From contig JAFUXI010000058.1 in assembly GCA_017470995.1 (NCBI GenBank), forward strand, positions 1 through 52,399: a DNA stretch of 52,399 nt, given 5' to 3'. The translations under genes and the position numbers were made by a program. The notes beneath the pieces were generated by a model. That model was not told where the DNA came from, made no database searches, and was given only the letters and a program-made list of their open reading frames with translations. Of the stretch, positions 41,217 to 49,962 are shown in pieces. Source of the DNA: Spirochaetales bacterium. GTDB taxonomy: Bacteria > Spirochaetota > Spirochaetia > Sphaerochaetales > Sphaerochaetaceae. Position 1 is the first letter of the stretch; each line of letters opens with the position of its first letter.

Positions 41217-42596
41217 ATGAAACATAGCACGGACAAGAGCGATTTCACTCAGGGAAGCATACCTCAGAACATAATCAGGATGGCGGTACCCATGACCGCT
41301 GCCGTGCTAATCAATGCCCTCTACAGCATCGTAGACAGAATCTATCTGGGACACATCCCGGGAGCCGGTTCCTACGCTCTCACGGGAATAGGGCTTGCCT
41401 TTCCGATAATCACGATAATAACCGCATTCCAGAACCTGTTCGGCAACGGAGGAGCCCCTCTGTTCGCAATGGCCAGCGGCAAAGGGGACAAGGAGCTTGC
41501 CGCCAGATACATGCAGAATGCGGCCTTCATGCTAATTGCCGTGGGTCTGGCTCTGACGGGGGTTGCATACGCAGTAAAGAAGCCCGTGCTGTGGCTCATC
41601 GGTGCCTCGGAAGTCACGTTCCCGTATGCAGACGACTATCTGAATGTCTATCTGATCGGAACCATCTTCGTGATGATTTCCGTCGGACTCAATCCGTACA
41701 TCAACGCACAGGGCTATGCACGTACCGGAATGATGACGGTCATGATCGGCACGGTAATCAACATAGTCCTGGATCCTCTGTTCATCTTCGTTTTCAAGCT
41801 TGGGGTTCGGGGCGCTGCCATTGCGACGATCATAGCCCAGTTCGTAAGTGCCGCCTGGGTTCTGAAGTTCCTGTTCGGAAAACATACTCCCATCAGGCTT
41901 ACTTTCAGGGGTTTCAGGCCGAACCTCGGAATCATAGGCAAGATAATGGCTCTGGGAGTGACCGACTTCTGCTTTGCTCTTACAAACAGTGCGGTTTCCA
42001 TGTTCAGCAACGCAAGGCTCCAGGTCCTGGGCGGAGATTCCTGGGTAGGGGCCATGACGGTGATTTCATCCATCAGGGAAGTTCTTCTGACTGTAATGCA
42101 CGGAGTCTCCGGTGCAGCCAAGCCGATCATGAGCTACAACTACGGGGCCAAGCAGTTCAAGAGGGTAAAGAGTGCCAGCAACTACATGCTGGTGATTGTC
42201 CTTGCGTATTTTGTTCTGGTCTGGGCGCTTCTCATGTTCGTTCCCGGCTTCTTTGCAGGTATGTTCACGGAGGAGAGCGGAGTCTATCAGTGCAGCATCA
42301 CTGCCATCAGGGTCTTCTTCTGCCTGCAGTTCTTCATGGCCTTGCAGACAACGGGGCAGAGCACGTTCACATCATTGGGAATGGCACGTCATGCATTGTT
42401 TTTCTCCCTGTTCCGCAAGGCAATTCTCGTAATACCTCTTGTATACATCCTTCCTAACATGTTTAATTTGGGTGTTCTCGGTGTTTTTGCAGCCGAGCCC
42501 GTCTCGGATGTGATCGGAGCCACCGCATGCTTTGTGACCATGAAGGTTGCTACAGCCAGGAAACTCCGAGAGGGCGCCGAAATCAGGGAAATTTAG
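41217..42596 (+). CDS. MATE-family multidrug/Na+ exporter
   Basis: A 459-aa protein with about twelve membrane spans in two halves. IPQNIIRMAVPMTAAVLINALYSIVDRIYLG is the MATE N-terminal signature (NIxRMAxPMxAxxxxNxLYxIVDxI). NPYINAQGYARTGMMTVMIG and its counterpart in half two, RAIQCS-like ITAIRVFFCLQFFMALQTTGQS, agree. It probably exports cationic drugs or antibiotics using an ion gradient. No regulator is adjacent. Confidence 0.9.
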   Translation: MKHSTDKSDFTQGSIPQNIIRMAVPMTAAVLINALYSIVDRIYLGHIPGAGSYALTGIGLAFPIITIITAFQNLFGNGGAPLFAMASGKGDKELAARYMQNAAFMLIAVGLALTGVAYAVKKPVLWLIGASEVTFPYADDYLNVYLIGTIFVMISVGLNPYINAQGYARTGMMTVMIGTVINIVLDPLFIFVFKLGVRGAAIATIIAQFVSAAWVLKFLFGKHTPIRLTFRGFRPNLGIIGKIMALGVTDFCFALTNSAVSMFSNARLQVLGGDSWVGAMTVISSIREVLLTVMHGVSGAAKPIMSYNYGAKQFKRVKSASNYMLVIVLAYFVLVWALLMFVPGFFAGMFTEESGVYQCSITAIRVFFCLQFFMALQTTGQSTFTSLGMARHALFFSLFRKAILVIPLVYILPNMFNLGVLGVFAAEPVSDVIGATACFVTMKVATARKLREGAEIREI

Positions 42597-42605
42597 GGGA
42601 AGACG

Positions 42606-43325
42606 ATGACCAGGAAAGGGGCTTTTCTCAAGGGAATGAAAGCGGGAATCCCGATTGCATTGGGGTATCTTGCAGTATCTTTTTCCCTGGGTATCGCCGC
42701 AAAGGCAGTTGGACTTACTGCATTCCAGGGCTTTCTGGCAAGCCTCCTCAACAGCGCCTCGGCAGGCGAATATGCCATGTTCTCCCTCATCGGCGCAGGG
42801 GCCTCGATAATTGAGCTGATTTTTGTTTCCATCGTCGCAAACGGCAGATATCTTCTGATGAGCTGCGCCCTGGGGCAGAGGTTCTCGGAGGATACTCCAC
42901 TGATCCATCGGTTCGGAGTGGGGCTCTATATCACGGATGAGATCTTCAGTCTTTCGGTTTCCATTCCCGGAAAGCTCAATCCATACATAAACTACGGAGC
43001 CATAGCGGTTGCAGTCCCGTCCTGGGCAATCGGCACGGCCCTGGGCATAATCGCGGGCAACATTCTCCCCGCAAGGATCGTCAGCGCGCTGAGCGTCGCC
43101 CTCTACGGCATGTTCATCGCCTGTTTCATTCCCCCGGCAAAGAAGGACAGGGTGCTTCTGTTTGCAATCCCCGTATGCTTTCTGCTCAGTTATCTGGCTT
43201 TCAGACTTCCGTATATCGGAGAGCTTTCCGAAGGAACCAGAGCAGTAATCCTGACCGTGGTCATCGCATCGGTTCTTGCCATAGCATTTCCCGTAAAGGG
43301 CGAGGAAGAGGAGGTGCAGCCATGA
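42606..43325 (+). CDS. azlC: AzlC-family branched-chain amino acid exporter, large subunit
   Basis: A 239-aa membrane protein with about eight spans. AGIPIALGYLAVSFSLGIAAKAVGLTAFQGFLAS and GQRFSEDTPLIHRFGVGLYITDEIFSLS are the AzlC motifs. With AzlD it exports branched-chain amino acids or analogues. AGGGGA precedes ATG 42606, and the stop overlaps AzlD by 4 bp. Confidence 0.9.
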   Translation: MTRKGAFLKGMKAGIPIALGYLAVSFSLGIAAKAVGLTAFQGFLASLLNSASAGEYAMFSLIGAGASIIELIFVSIVANGRYLLMSCALGQRFSEDTPLIHRFGVGLYITDEIFSLSVSIPGKLNPYINYGAIAVAVPSWAIGTALGIIAGNILPARIVSALSVALYGMFIACFIPPAKKDRVLLFAIPVCFLLSYLAFRLPYIGELSEGTRAVILTVVIASVLAIAFPVKGEEEEVQP

Positions 43326-43621
43326 ATGCGTATGTCTACATCCTCGGAATGTGGCTGATTACAGCCGTTATCAGGGTTCTTCCTCTTCTGGTGCTCAGAC
43401 ATCCGATTAAGAACAGGTTCCTGAAGTCCTTTTTCCATTATGTTCCCTATGTGACTCTGGCAGTGATGACGTTCCCTGCCATAGTCCACGCAACAGACAG
43501 CACCCTGGCAGGTGCAGTTGCCCTGATTGCGGGCATAATCCTTGCATGGATAGGCGCAAACATGATAACCGTTTCGGCTGCATGCTGCGTTGTAGTGCTT
43601 GTCCTTGAACTGATTGTCTAA
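43322..43621 (+). CDS. azlD: AzlD-family branched-chain amino acid exporter, small subunit
   Basis: A 99-aa protein with four predicted helices, the usual AzlD size. TAVIRVLPLLVLRHPIKNRFLKSFFHYVPYVTLAVM contains the family motif (LP..L.R..I....F..YVP.....M). It starts at 43322 within the azlC stop. The 3' end overlaps the convergent maf gene by 4 bp. Confidence 0.9.
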   Translation: MNAYVYILGMWLITAVIRVLPLLVLRHPIKNRFLKSFFHYVPYVTLAVMTFPAIVHATDSTLAGAVALIAGIILAWIGANMITVSAACCVVVLVLELIV

Positions 43622-44232
43622 GCCAATATCCCGACCAGCTTCTCGAGCGGAAGCCCGATGATGTTGGAAAAGCTTCCGCTGATATCGTCTATGAGCCTGA
43701 AACCATGGCTCTGGATCTTGTATGCTCCTGCAGCCCCGATGGGGTCTCCGGTATTGATGTACCATGCGATATCATCATCGGAGAGATTTCTGAAGCGCAC
43801 GAGGGAGGTGTCGCATACGACGGACACATCTTCCGAAGCAGGGTTGTACACGCTCATTCCGGAAAGAACCTCATGGGTGCGTCCCGAAAGCTGTGCCAGC
43901 ATTCTTGCCGCATCGGATTTGTCTGCAGGTTTTCCCAGCAGATTGCCGTCAAGACATACCAGGGTATCGACCGCGATTGCTGGAATCGTTTTATCGAAAA
44001 GAGGGGACCTCAGGTAGCTGTCCATCTTCTGTCTTGAGAGGGTCCGTACCACAGCCGAAGGCTCGGTCAGTCCGCAGATTTCATTGATGTCCTGCGGCCT
44101 GACAACTACCTTTACATTGCAGTCTTCAAGCAAAGCCCTTCTGTTGGGGGACTGGGATGCCAGAACCAGAGTGGGGCAGGCTAGCTTGACCGCTGCCTTC
44201 AAAGCCTGTGAAACGACGGGACAGCTTGTCAT
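43618..44232 (-). CDS. maf: Maf-family nucleoside triphosphate pyrophosphatase
   Basis: A 204-aa house-cleaning pyrophosphatase that removes non-canonical or excess NTPs. LVLASQSPNRRALLED is the N-terminal Maf motif, AVDTLVCLDGNLLGKP the catalytic DTxV-x-x-DG block, and GAAGAYKIQSHG and FSNIIGLPLEKLVGIL the conserved C-terminal parts. It follows the XRE membrane regulator by 3 bp, with AGGAGA overlapping the upstream stop. Confidence 0.93.
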   Translation of the reverse strand: MTSCPVVSQALKAAVKLACPTLVLASQSPNRRALLEDCNVKVVVRPQDINEICGLTEPSAVVRTLSRQKMDSYLRSPLFDKTIPAIAVDTLVCLDGNLLGKPADKSDAARMLAQLSGRTHEVLSGMSVYNPASEDVSVVCDTSLVRFRNLSDDDIAWYINTGDPIGAAGAYKIQSHGFRLIDDISGSFSNIIGLPLEKLVGILA

Positions 44233-44235
44233 TAC

Positions 44236-45222
44236 TTATTTTCTCCTGATTAAACCTACGATGATCCTGAATACTCCGAAGAGCACGCCTGCTATCGGCC
44301 AGATGACCCATGCGTTGGTCCATGTTCCGGGAATCGCAAGCTGGAAGACGAGGAAGATTGCAGTCACCGTGAGCCAGTAGATAGTGGAGAACGAACCCAT
44401 GACCGAACTTCTGGATTTCTCCATGCGCGTGTAATCGCCTTCCTCAAGTAGCTTGTTGTAGCTTCCCATGATTGTACCCGCATACACGAAACCGTAGCAT
44501 GCAATTGCCGTCATCAGAAGGATGAAGCATACATCCAGCACGAACACGAAATCCGCGGCATTGAAGCAGATTGACAAAAACAGCGGAACCACCGAAAGGA
44601 TGCACATCACCGTGCAGATCGTGTTGATTCTCGTGTACTGCTCCTTGTACTCGTCCTTGCGCTTCTTGACCGCACCCGAAACCCCGTATTCCGTCTCGAA
44701 GGCCTCCTTCTCCAGAAATTCATATTCCGATGATGCCGAAGATGCCTTGATGAATCCGATTACGCCTATGGCCACCAGGATGATCATGAAGCTCAGCCCG
44801 ATTCCTGCAGCTCCGTCCTCCGTAAGCTTGATCCAGCCTGAAAGCGAGAGGGCGATGAAGAGCAGAAGCATCATGGGTGCCAGGACACAGAGCAATGTGG
44901 AAAGCGCGAGTCTCGGTGCGTTCTTTGCCCTAATTTCCATATATTCGGATGCCTGCTCCATGCTCACATGCCTGAGAGCGGGATTGTCGTCATCCTGAAC
45001 CTGAGGCTGTTCGTCGGTTTCTCCGAGTTCGTCCTTGAGAAGGTAATCGGTGGAAACGCCGAAGAGTCGGCTCATCTTCAATATCTTATCCATGTCGGGG
45101 ATGGACTGTGAGCTTTCCCATTTGGATACCGACTGTCTTGAAACATCAAGCTTGTCCGCAAGTTCTTCCTGCGACCAGAGCATCTTTTTCCTGAGGTTGA
45201 TAATCTTGTCTGCCAAAATCAT
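44236..45222 (-). CDS. XRE-family membrane-bound regulator
   Basis: A 328-aa protein. The HTH_3 domain at residues 5-60 (LWSQEELADKLDVSRQSVSKWESSQSIPD) is followed by an acidic linker and about four transmembrane helices (LSTLLCVLAPMMLLLFIALSL; FMIILVAIGVIGFIKA; TVMCILSVVPLFLSICFNAADF; MGSFSTIYWLTVTAIFLVFQLAI). This HTH plus membrane architecture suits sensing of envelope or membrane signals. AAGGAGA precedes ATG 45222. It is co-transcribed with maf. Palindromic half-sites in its upstream region suggest autoregulation. Confidence 0.85.
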   Translation of the reverse strand: MILADKIINLRKKMLWSQEELADKLDVSRQSVSKWESSQSIPDMDKILKMSRLFGVSTDYLLKDELGETDEQPQVQDDDNPALRHVSMEQASEYMEIRAKNAPRLALSTLLCVLAPMMLLLFIALSLSGWIKLTEDGAAGIGLSFMIILVAIGVIGFIKASSASSEYEFLEKEAFETEYGVSGAVKKRKDEYKEQYTRINTICTVMCILSVVPLFLSICFNAADFVFVLDVCFILLMTAIACYGFVYAGTIMGSYNKLLEEGDYTRMEKSRSSVMGSFSTIYWLTVTAIFLVFQLAIPGTWTNAWVIWPIAGVLFGVFRIIVGLIRRK

Positions 45223-45289
45223 TTTCTTCTCCTTTTCCGGAGCACTGCGTATCTGCCGTGCTCCAGATGCTCCTATCCTACGAATAATT

Positions 45290-45338
45290 GCGGTTGCACA
45301 CTACAAACCGCACTTGGAAATGTGTCAACCGGCGGTTG
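45290..45338 (-). promoter_or_regulatory. CGGTTG palindrome and half-sites before the XRE gene
   Basis: CAACCG-G-CGGTTG (45326-45338) is a perfect 13-bp palindrome. GCGGTTG at 45290-45296 and the partly inverted AAACCGC at 45305-45311 are further half-sites. All lie 68-116 bp upstream of the XRE start and just before the stop of the thioesterase gene behind it. This fits a dimer-binding XRE operator. Confidence 0.5.
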
Positions 45339-45349
45339 CTTTTGCGCAT

Positions 45350-46090
45350 CTACGCGTTTGCAATGCGTATCTGTGCAAGCAGCGAGGGCCTTCCGTCCTC
45401 GAAATAGAGGCCGCAGTTCAGGATGTCTCCTTCCTTCTTGTACAACATGGAAAGGACATCTCCTTCGTGGGCCGATGTCTTGAAGATCACGGTGATTTCC
45501 CGGATGTCCATATCCTTGAGTTCCTGCACCGAGAACATTCCCATGAGGGCCCTGACATAGGCTACATTGTTCATATGCTGACCCATATCGATGTCCGATG
45601 AGATTACTGTATACTTGTTTTTAATGGTATAAGTTTCATCACAGGGTGTTATTCTCGGGAAATCTTCAAATGAAAAAGGCTCCTCGTTGAATACAAGCTC
45701 CTGCGGGAACAGATCCTTCATGTTTGCAAGACGGGTCGTGTTCATGTCCATGATCGCCCATTCCGTCCGGCCTTCCGCAAGAAGTCCGTCGTCATCGAGG
45801 ATCCTGTAGCATCTGTCGCTTCTGACTGACGAGGGCTTGACGGGCCAGGTCTGGGCATGGATGCGGTCGCTCATCTTCGGACGCCTGTAGAAACGTATTC
45901 TTGTCTTTACCGTCAGCCAGAAAAGACCCTTGTTCATGAATGTGTTCTGGTCTATGCCCAGAATCTCGGCGTGTTTGTTTGCAAGATCCATGAAGACGTT
46001 GAAGGTCTCGTGGTATCTGAGCCTGTTCTCATAGTCGACCTGACTGGGCATGACCTGCAGATCGGTTGTGTACTTGTTTATAAGTTCCAT
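45350..46090 (-). CDS. Acyl-ACP thioesterase (FatA-like)
   Basis: A 246-aa double-hotdog thioesterase. In the first domain, FWLTVKTRIRFYRRPKMSDRIHAQTWP gives the acyl-binding core. In the second, SSDIDMGQHMNNVAYVRALMGMF carries the Asn-His pair of the plant FatA-type active site (N-x-H is read as QHMNN here). It releases free fatty acids from acyl carrier protein. GAAGG lies upstream of ATG 46090. Not linked to fatty acid synthesis genes in this window. Confidence 0.88.
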   Translation of the reverse strand: MELINKYTTDLQVMPSQVDYENRLRYHETFNVFMDLANKHAEILGIDQNTFMNKGLFWLTVKTRIRFYRRPKMSDRIHAQTWPVKPSSVRSDRCYRILDDDGLLAEGRTEWAIMDMNTTRLANMKDLFPQELVFNEEPFSFEDFPRITPCDETYTIKNKYTVISSDIDMGQHMNNVAYVRALMGMFSVQELKDMDIREITVIFKTSAHEGDVLSMLYKKEGDILNCGLYFEDGRPSLLAQIRIANA

Positions 46091-46143
46091 ACCTTCATTG
46101 TAGAGAAAAAGCCATTATGTGTCACCAGAGCCGCAGCGGGGCT

Positions 46144-47634
46144 TCAGTTCTCCGACCAGAAGATGGCGGTCTTGACGGCCTTCTGCCAGCCTTTGATGCG
46201 TGCCTTGCGGTCTTCTGCTGAAATGTTTGCCTCGAAGACCTTGTCCACGCCCCAGTTCTTCCTGATATCTTCCTTGTTTTTCCAGTATCCGGTTGCCAGA
46301 CCTGCAAGATAGGCTGCTCCGAGGGCTGTTGTCTCTATGCACTTGGGGCGCACTACCTCGGATCCGAGGATGTCGCTCTGGAACTGCATCAGGAAATTGT
46401 TGGCACATGCGCCACCGTCGACACGAAGGCTTGTGATTTCAAGACCCGAGTCCTGCTCCATGGCCTTTGCGATGTCATAGCTCTGGTATGCAAGAGACTC
46501 AAGCTTTGCGCGGATGAAGTGCGCTCTGCTGCAGCCTCTGGTAAGACCCACGACAATACCGCGTGCATTCTGCTTCCAGTAGGGGGCTCCCAATCCGGTG
46601 AATGCAGGAACCACATAGCAGTCCGCGGTATCAGGGACCTTCTCGGCCCATTCCTGGCTTTCCGGTGCGTTCTCGACGATCGCCATCTGGTCGCGCAGCC
46701 ACTGGATGGCTGCTCCTGCTACGAAGACACTTCCTTCAAGGGCATATTCGACATGGTCCTTGTAGCCGACGGCGATTGTGGTGACAAGACCGTTCTTGGA
46801 TGCTACGGGCTTCTTTCCTGTGTTCATGAGCATGAAGCATCCTGTACCGTAGGTGTTCTTCATGTCTCCCTGCTCGAAGCAGCACTGGCCGAAGAGTGCG
46901 CACTGCTGGTCTCCTGCGGCGCCGGCGATGGGAATCTCACCGCCGTAATGCTCGAAATCGGTCTTGCCGTAGATGCAGCTGGAGGGCTTCACTGCAGGAA
47001 GGATGTTCCTGGGAATGTCGAGGATTTTCAGCAGCTCGTCATCCCACTTGAGGGTGTGGATGTTGAAGATCATGGTGCGGCTTGCATTGGTGTAGTCGGT
47101 TACATGCACTCTGCCGCCCGTAAGGCGCCAGATGAGCCATGTCTCGATGGTTCCGAACAGAAGGTCTCCGTTCTTGGCTTTCTCGCGTGCACCGGGGACA
47201 TTGTCCAATATCCATTTGATCTTTGAACCGGAGAAGTATGCATCGGGAACTAGGCCGGTCTTCTTGCGGATCATGTCCGAATAGCCTGCGCGCACAAGGC
47301 CGTCGATTATCGGAGCCGTTCTCCTGCACTGCCAGACGATGGCGTTGCAGATCTGTCTGCCCGTGTGCCTGTCCCAGATGACCGTGGTCTCTCTCTGGTT
47401 CGTTATTCCTATGGAATCTATGTCAGCGGCCGTTGCCCCGAGCTTCTTCATGGCAGCCCTTGAGACTTCCAGCGTGGTATCCCAGATTTCCTCTGCATCG
47501 TGCTCAACCCAACCGGGGTGGGGGAAGTACTGGGTGAACTCCTTCTGTGCAACCGAGCAGATTTTTCCGCTGTGGTCGAAGAGGATACATCTTGAGCTTG
47601 TGGTTCCCTGGTCGAGGGCCATAACATATTTCAT
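46144..47634 (-). CDS. glpK: Glycerol kinase
   Basis: A 496-aa FGGY kinase phosphorylating glycerol. [18 protein letters not shown] is the N-terminal ATP/phosphate loop, and [35 protein letters not shown] and [15 protein letters not shown] are the GlpK signatures. A strong ribosome site (AAAAAAGGAG) precedes ATG 47634. It is divergent from a DeoR-type regulator with phased repeats between them, so induction by glycerol is likely. Glycerol could also come from sulfoquinovosyl glycerol cleavage by the enzyme at 23630. Confidence 0.95.
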   Translation of the reverse strand: MKYVMALDQGTTSSRCILFDHSGKICSVAQKEFTQYFPHPGWVEHDAEEIWDTTLEVSRAAMKKLGATAADIDSIGITNQRETTVIWDRHTGRQICNAIVWQCRRTAPIIDGLVRAGYSDMIRKKTGLVPDAYFSGSKIKWILDNVPGAREKAKNGDLLFGTIETWLIWRLTGGRVHVTDYTNASRTMIFNIHTLKWDDELLKILDIPRNILPAVKPSSCIYGKTDFEHYGGEIPIAGAAGDQQCALFGQCCFEQGDMKNTYGTGCFMLMNTGKKPVASKNGLVTTIAVGYKDHVEYALEGSVFVAGAAIQWLRDQMAIVENAPESQEWAEKVPDTADCYVVPAFTGLGAPYWKQNARGIVVGLTRGCSRAHFIRAKLESLAYQSYDIAKAMEQDSGLEITSLRVDGGACANNFLMQFQSDILGSEVVRPKCIETTALGAAYLAGLATGYWKNKEDIRKNWGVDKVFEANISAEDRKARIKGWQKAVKTAIFWSEN

Positions 47635-47711
47635 GGGAATTCTCCTTTTTTCTATTGATTAATTGTAAGACCAGCCTGTTTTGCGGTCAAGGAAAGAGTT
47701 TTCCGTTTTCT

Positions 47712-47781
47712 GTTCATTTCGTTCAAAAACATTCAAAAACGTTCATAAAAAGTTGACAGCAAGCTGCTATTGGCATAAACT
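47712..47781 (+). promoter_or_regulatory. Phased RTTCA repeats and promoter before the DeoR gene
   Basis: RTTCA occurs at 47712, 47721, 47731 and 47741, with spacings of 9, 10 and 10 bp, so all copies face the same side of the helix. TTGACA (47753-47758) follows, with TAAACT at 47776-47781 and a 17-bp spacer. The repeats lie between divergent glpK and deoR genes and are the likely operator of the DeoR protein. Confidence 0.6.
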
Positions 47782-47818
47782 TTCAAGTGCCTTAGCGGCA
47801 TAGAAGAGGGTTTTGAAC

Positions 47819-48583
47819 ATGCTTCCATTGGAAAGACAGCAGAGGATTTCGGATATCCTTTCCGAGAACGGTATCGTGCAGGTCTCCAGGCTTGCGGAGG
47901 AGTTCGGGGTATCCGAGCTTACGATCAGACGCGACCTGGACCAGATGGAGGAAGAGGGCCTTCTCAAGAGAACCCATGGCGGAGCAACTATTCTCCGCAA
48001 CATGAACGCAGAACCCCATTACCTTCAGAAAGCCGCCATGTTCGCGGAGGAGAAGCACCGCATAGCGCAGAAGGCGGCCGAACTTGTCCAGGACGATGAT
48101 ATCGTCATGGTCAACAGCGGGACTACGGCCTCCGCGGTGCTGGGAGCGCTTCTGGATAGCGGCAAGACCCTTACGATAATCACGAACAACATAGATGTGT
48201 TCAATCATCCCGATACAAACGGGAAATGTACCATCGTTCTTGTCGGAGGAACCTACCGCAGCAGGTCCCGCTCGCTTTCCGGGTCTCTGGCTACGAAGCA
48301 TCTGGAAGGGATGTTCGCCAACAAGTCCTTCATCGGGGTCGACGGCATCTCCGAGAGCGCCGGCCTTACCACACCGATCTATGAGGAGAGCGTGGTCAGC
48401 AACATGATGCTGCGGCACACCACCGGCAGGTCCTTCGTGATCGCCACGCACAACAAGATCGGGGTCACCAGCAATTACCAGATCGGCAGGATGGATGAGA
48501 TCCACGGAATAATCACGGATAAGGAAGGGGCGGAGTTTTTCCGCACCGACAGCTCAGTCAAGGCTGAGATCATAGAAGCATAA
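47819..48583 (+). CDS. glpR: DeoR-family regulator, GlpR-like
   Basis: A 254-aa repressor. The winged HTH (VQVSRLAEEFGVSELTIRRDLDQMEEEGLLKRTHGGA) is followed by the sugar-phosphate-binding DeoR_C domain (VNSGTTASAVLGALL, IITNNIDV, LVGGTYRSRSRSLSGSLA, FIGVDGIS). It is divergent from glpK, which suggests a glycerol 3-phosphate ligand, but it also precedes an LDH2-type gene in its own operon. ATG 47819 has AGAGGG about 9 bp upstream; TTG 47813 is less likely. The name glpR is by context. Confidence 0.8.
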   Translation: MLPLERQQRISDILSENGIVQVSRLAEEFGVSELTIRRDLDQMEEEGLLKRTHGGATILRNMNAEPHYLQKAAMFAEEKHRIAQKAAELVQDDDIVMVNSGTTASAVLGALLDSGKTLTIITNNIDVFNHPDTNGKCTIVLVGGTYRSRSRSLSGSLATKHLEGMFANKSFIGVDGISESAGLTTPIYEESVVSNMMLRHTTGRSFVIATHNKIGVTSNYQIGRMDEIHGIITDKEGAEFFRTDSSVKAEIIEA

Positions 48584-48610
48584 TAAATAAGGATATTGGA
48601 GGATTTGGAG

Positions 48611-49720
48611 ATGGAGACAAGACCTTTTGTTCCATGGAAGATGGTCAACGACTTCATGGTCGATGTATTCGAGAAGTACGGCGTTCCCAGAGAGGATGCC
48701 GAAATCTGTGCAGATGTTCTGCTTGAGTCCGACAGGCGCGGTATCGAGAGCCACGGCTGCAACCGCTTCAAGCCCATTTACCTTGACAGGATCAAGAACG
48801 GAACCCTTCTTCCCGTGACAAAGATCGATATCGTCAAGGAAACACCCACCACGGTGGTCATGGACGCCAACAACGGAATGGGTATGGTCGCATCCTACAA
48901 GATGATGCAGATGCTCATCGAGAAGGCCAAGACCTACGGAATGGCCGGCGGAACGATCTTCAATTCCACCCACTACGGAATTGCCGGATACTGGACAACG
49001 ATGGCAGAGAAGGCCGGCATGATCGGTATTACCGGAACAAACGCCAGACCTTCGGTTGCTCCCACCTGGGGCGTAGAGCCGATGATGGGAACCAACCCGC
49101 TGACATTCACAATGCCCACCGACGAGGACTTCCCGTTCAACTTCGACTGCGCAACATCCACGATCCAGAACGGCAAGATAGAGTTCTATGAGAGAAGCGG
49201 CAAGCCCACTCCCGCAGGCCTTGTCGTCAACCGCCAGGGCGAGACGATGACCGACAGCGGCAAGATCCTCAAGGACATGAGAGCCGGTCAGGCAGCTCTC
49301 TGCCCGCTCGGAGGACTCGGAGAGGCAACAGGCGGCTACAAGGGATACGGATTCACCGCCATCGTAGAGATCCTCTCTGCAGCTCTTGCAGGCGGCCCGT
49401 ACATGAAGGCCCTCAACGGCAAGGACGAGAACGGCAAGCCCCAGATGTACAGACTTGGCCACTTCTTCTTCGTCATCAATCCGGAGTTCTTCATGGGACT
49501 GGAGACCTTCAAGAAGACAGCCGGCGGCATCTGCCGCGACCTCAGAGCTTCTGCCAAGGCCCCCGGTGCAGAGCGCATCTACACCGCTGGCGAGAAGGAG
49601 CATCTGGCCTGGCTGGACCGCAAGGACAAGGGTGTTCCGGTAGGAGAGGCAATCCAGAAGGAATTCATCGAACTTCGCGACGAATTCAAGCTTCCGTACA
49701 AGTTCCCGTTCGAGAAATAA
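48611..49720 (+). CDS. LDH2/MDH2-family oxidoreductase
   Basis: A 369-aa NAD(P)-dependent dehydrogenase of the malate/L-lactate/sulfolactate (LDH2) family, unrelated to classic Rossmann-fold LDH. The motif DRRGIESHGCNRF near residue 43 binds substrate. NSTHYGIAGYW contains the catalytic His, and GGYKGYGFTAIVEILSA is the C-terminal cofactor stretch. Members act on 2-oxo/2-hydroxy acids such as malate, lactate, ureidoglycolate or sulfolactate. Substrate not fixed here. GGAGG is 8 bp before ATG 48611. Co-transcribed with deoR, ended by a clear terminator. Confidence 0.88.
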   Translation: METRPFVPWKMVNDFMVDVFEKYGVPREDAEICADVLLESDRRGIESHGCNRFKPIYLDRIKNGTLLPVTKIDIVKETPTTVVMDANNGMGMVASYKMMQMLIEKAKTYGMAGGTIFNSTHYGIAGYWTTMAEKAGMIGITGTNARPSVAPTWGVEPMMGTNPLTFTMPTDEDFPFNFDCATSTIQNGKIEFYERSGKPTPAGLVVNRQGETMTDSGKILKDMRAGQAALCPLGGLGEATGGYKGYGFTAIVEILSAALAGGPYMKALNGKDENGKPQMYRLGHFFFVINPEFFMGLETFKKTAGGICRDLRASAKAPGAERIYTAGEKEHLAWLDRKDKGVPVGEAIQKEFIELRDEFKLPYKFPFEK

Positions 49721-49767
49721 GCCTGATTTCGGATTTATTCCCAAGAGGGGCAAACACTTAAAAACCA

Positions 49768-49803
49768 AAGGGGAAACGACGATGTGCGTTTCCTCTTTTT
49801 TTT
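49768..49803 (+). terminator. Rho-independent terminator after the LDH2-type gene
   Basis: AGGGGAAACG and CGTTTCCTCT form a 10-bp stem with one G-T pair around an 8-base loop. A run of eight T follows to about 49803. Confidence 0.9.
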
Positions 49804-49827
49804 GTCGAAAAAATGTATTTTTCCTTC

Positions 49828-49900
49828 TTGACATGGGTGTGAAGAGCAACTTAATATAGTGTCTAGCGGTTTTGACACACACTATATTTTGTGTTAATAC
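49828..49900 (+). promoter_or_regulatory. nrdD promoter region with two NrdR boxes
   Basis: Box 1 is CAACTTAATATAGTGT (49847-49862). Box 2 is ACACTATATTTTGTGT (49879-49894), close to the consensus ACACWATATATWGTGT. Their starts are 32 bp apart, about three helical turns, the usual NrdR pair spacing. TTGACA at 49828-49833 with a -10-like TAATAT at 49852 gives promoter P1, so box 1 covers its -10. A second TTGACA (49872-49877) with TAATAC (49895-49900) and a 17-bp spacer would span box 2. NrdR repression of nrdD/nrdG by dATP/ATP is predicted. Confidence 0.85.
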
Positions 49901-49962
49901 CGGAATTCATTTAAAACTATATCCGAGTTATATAAGTTGGGCCGAAACATAGGAGGACCGTC

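Noticed and set aside
48554..49882. 442-codon open frame antisense to the LDH2-type gene
   Set aside because: It mirrors a well supported gene on the other strand, covers its terminator, and gives a low-complexity protein without any domain.
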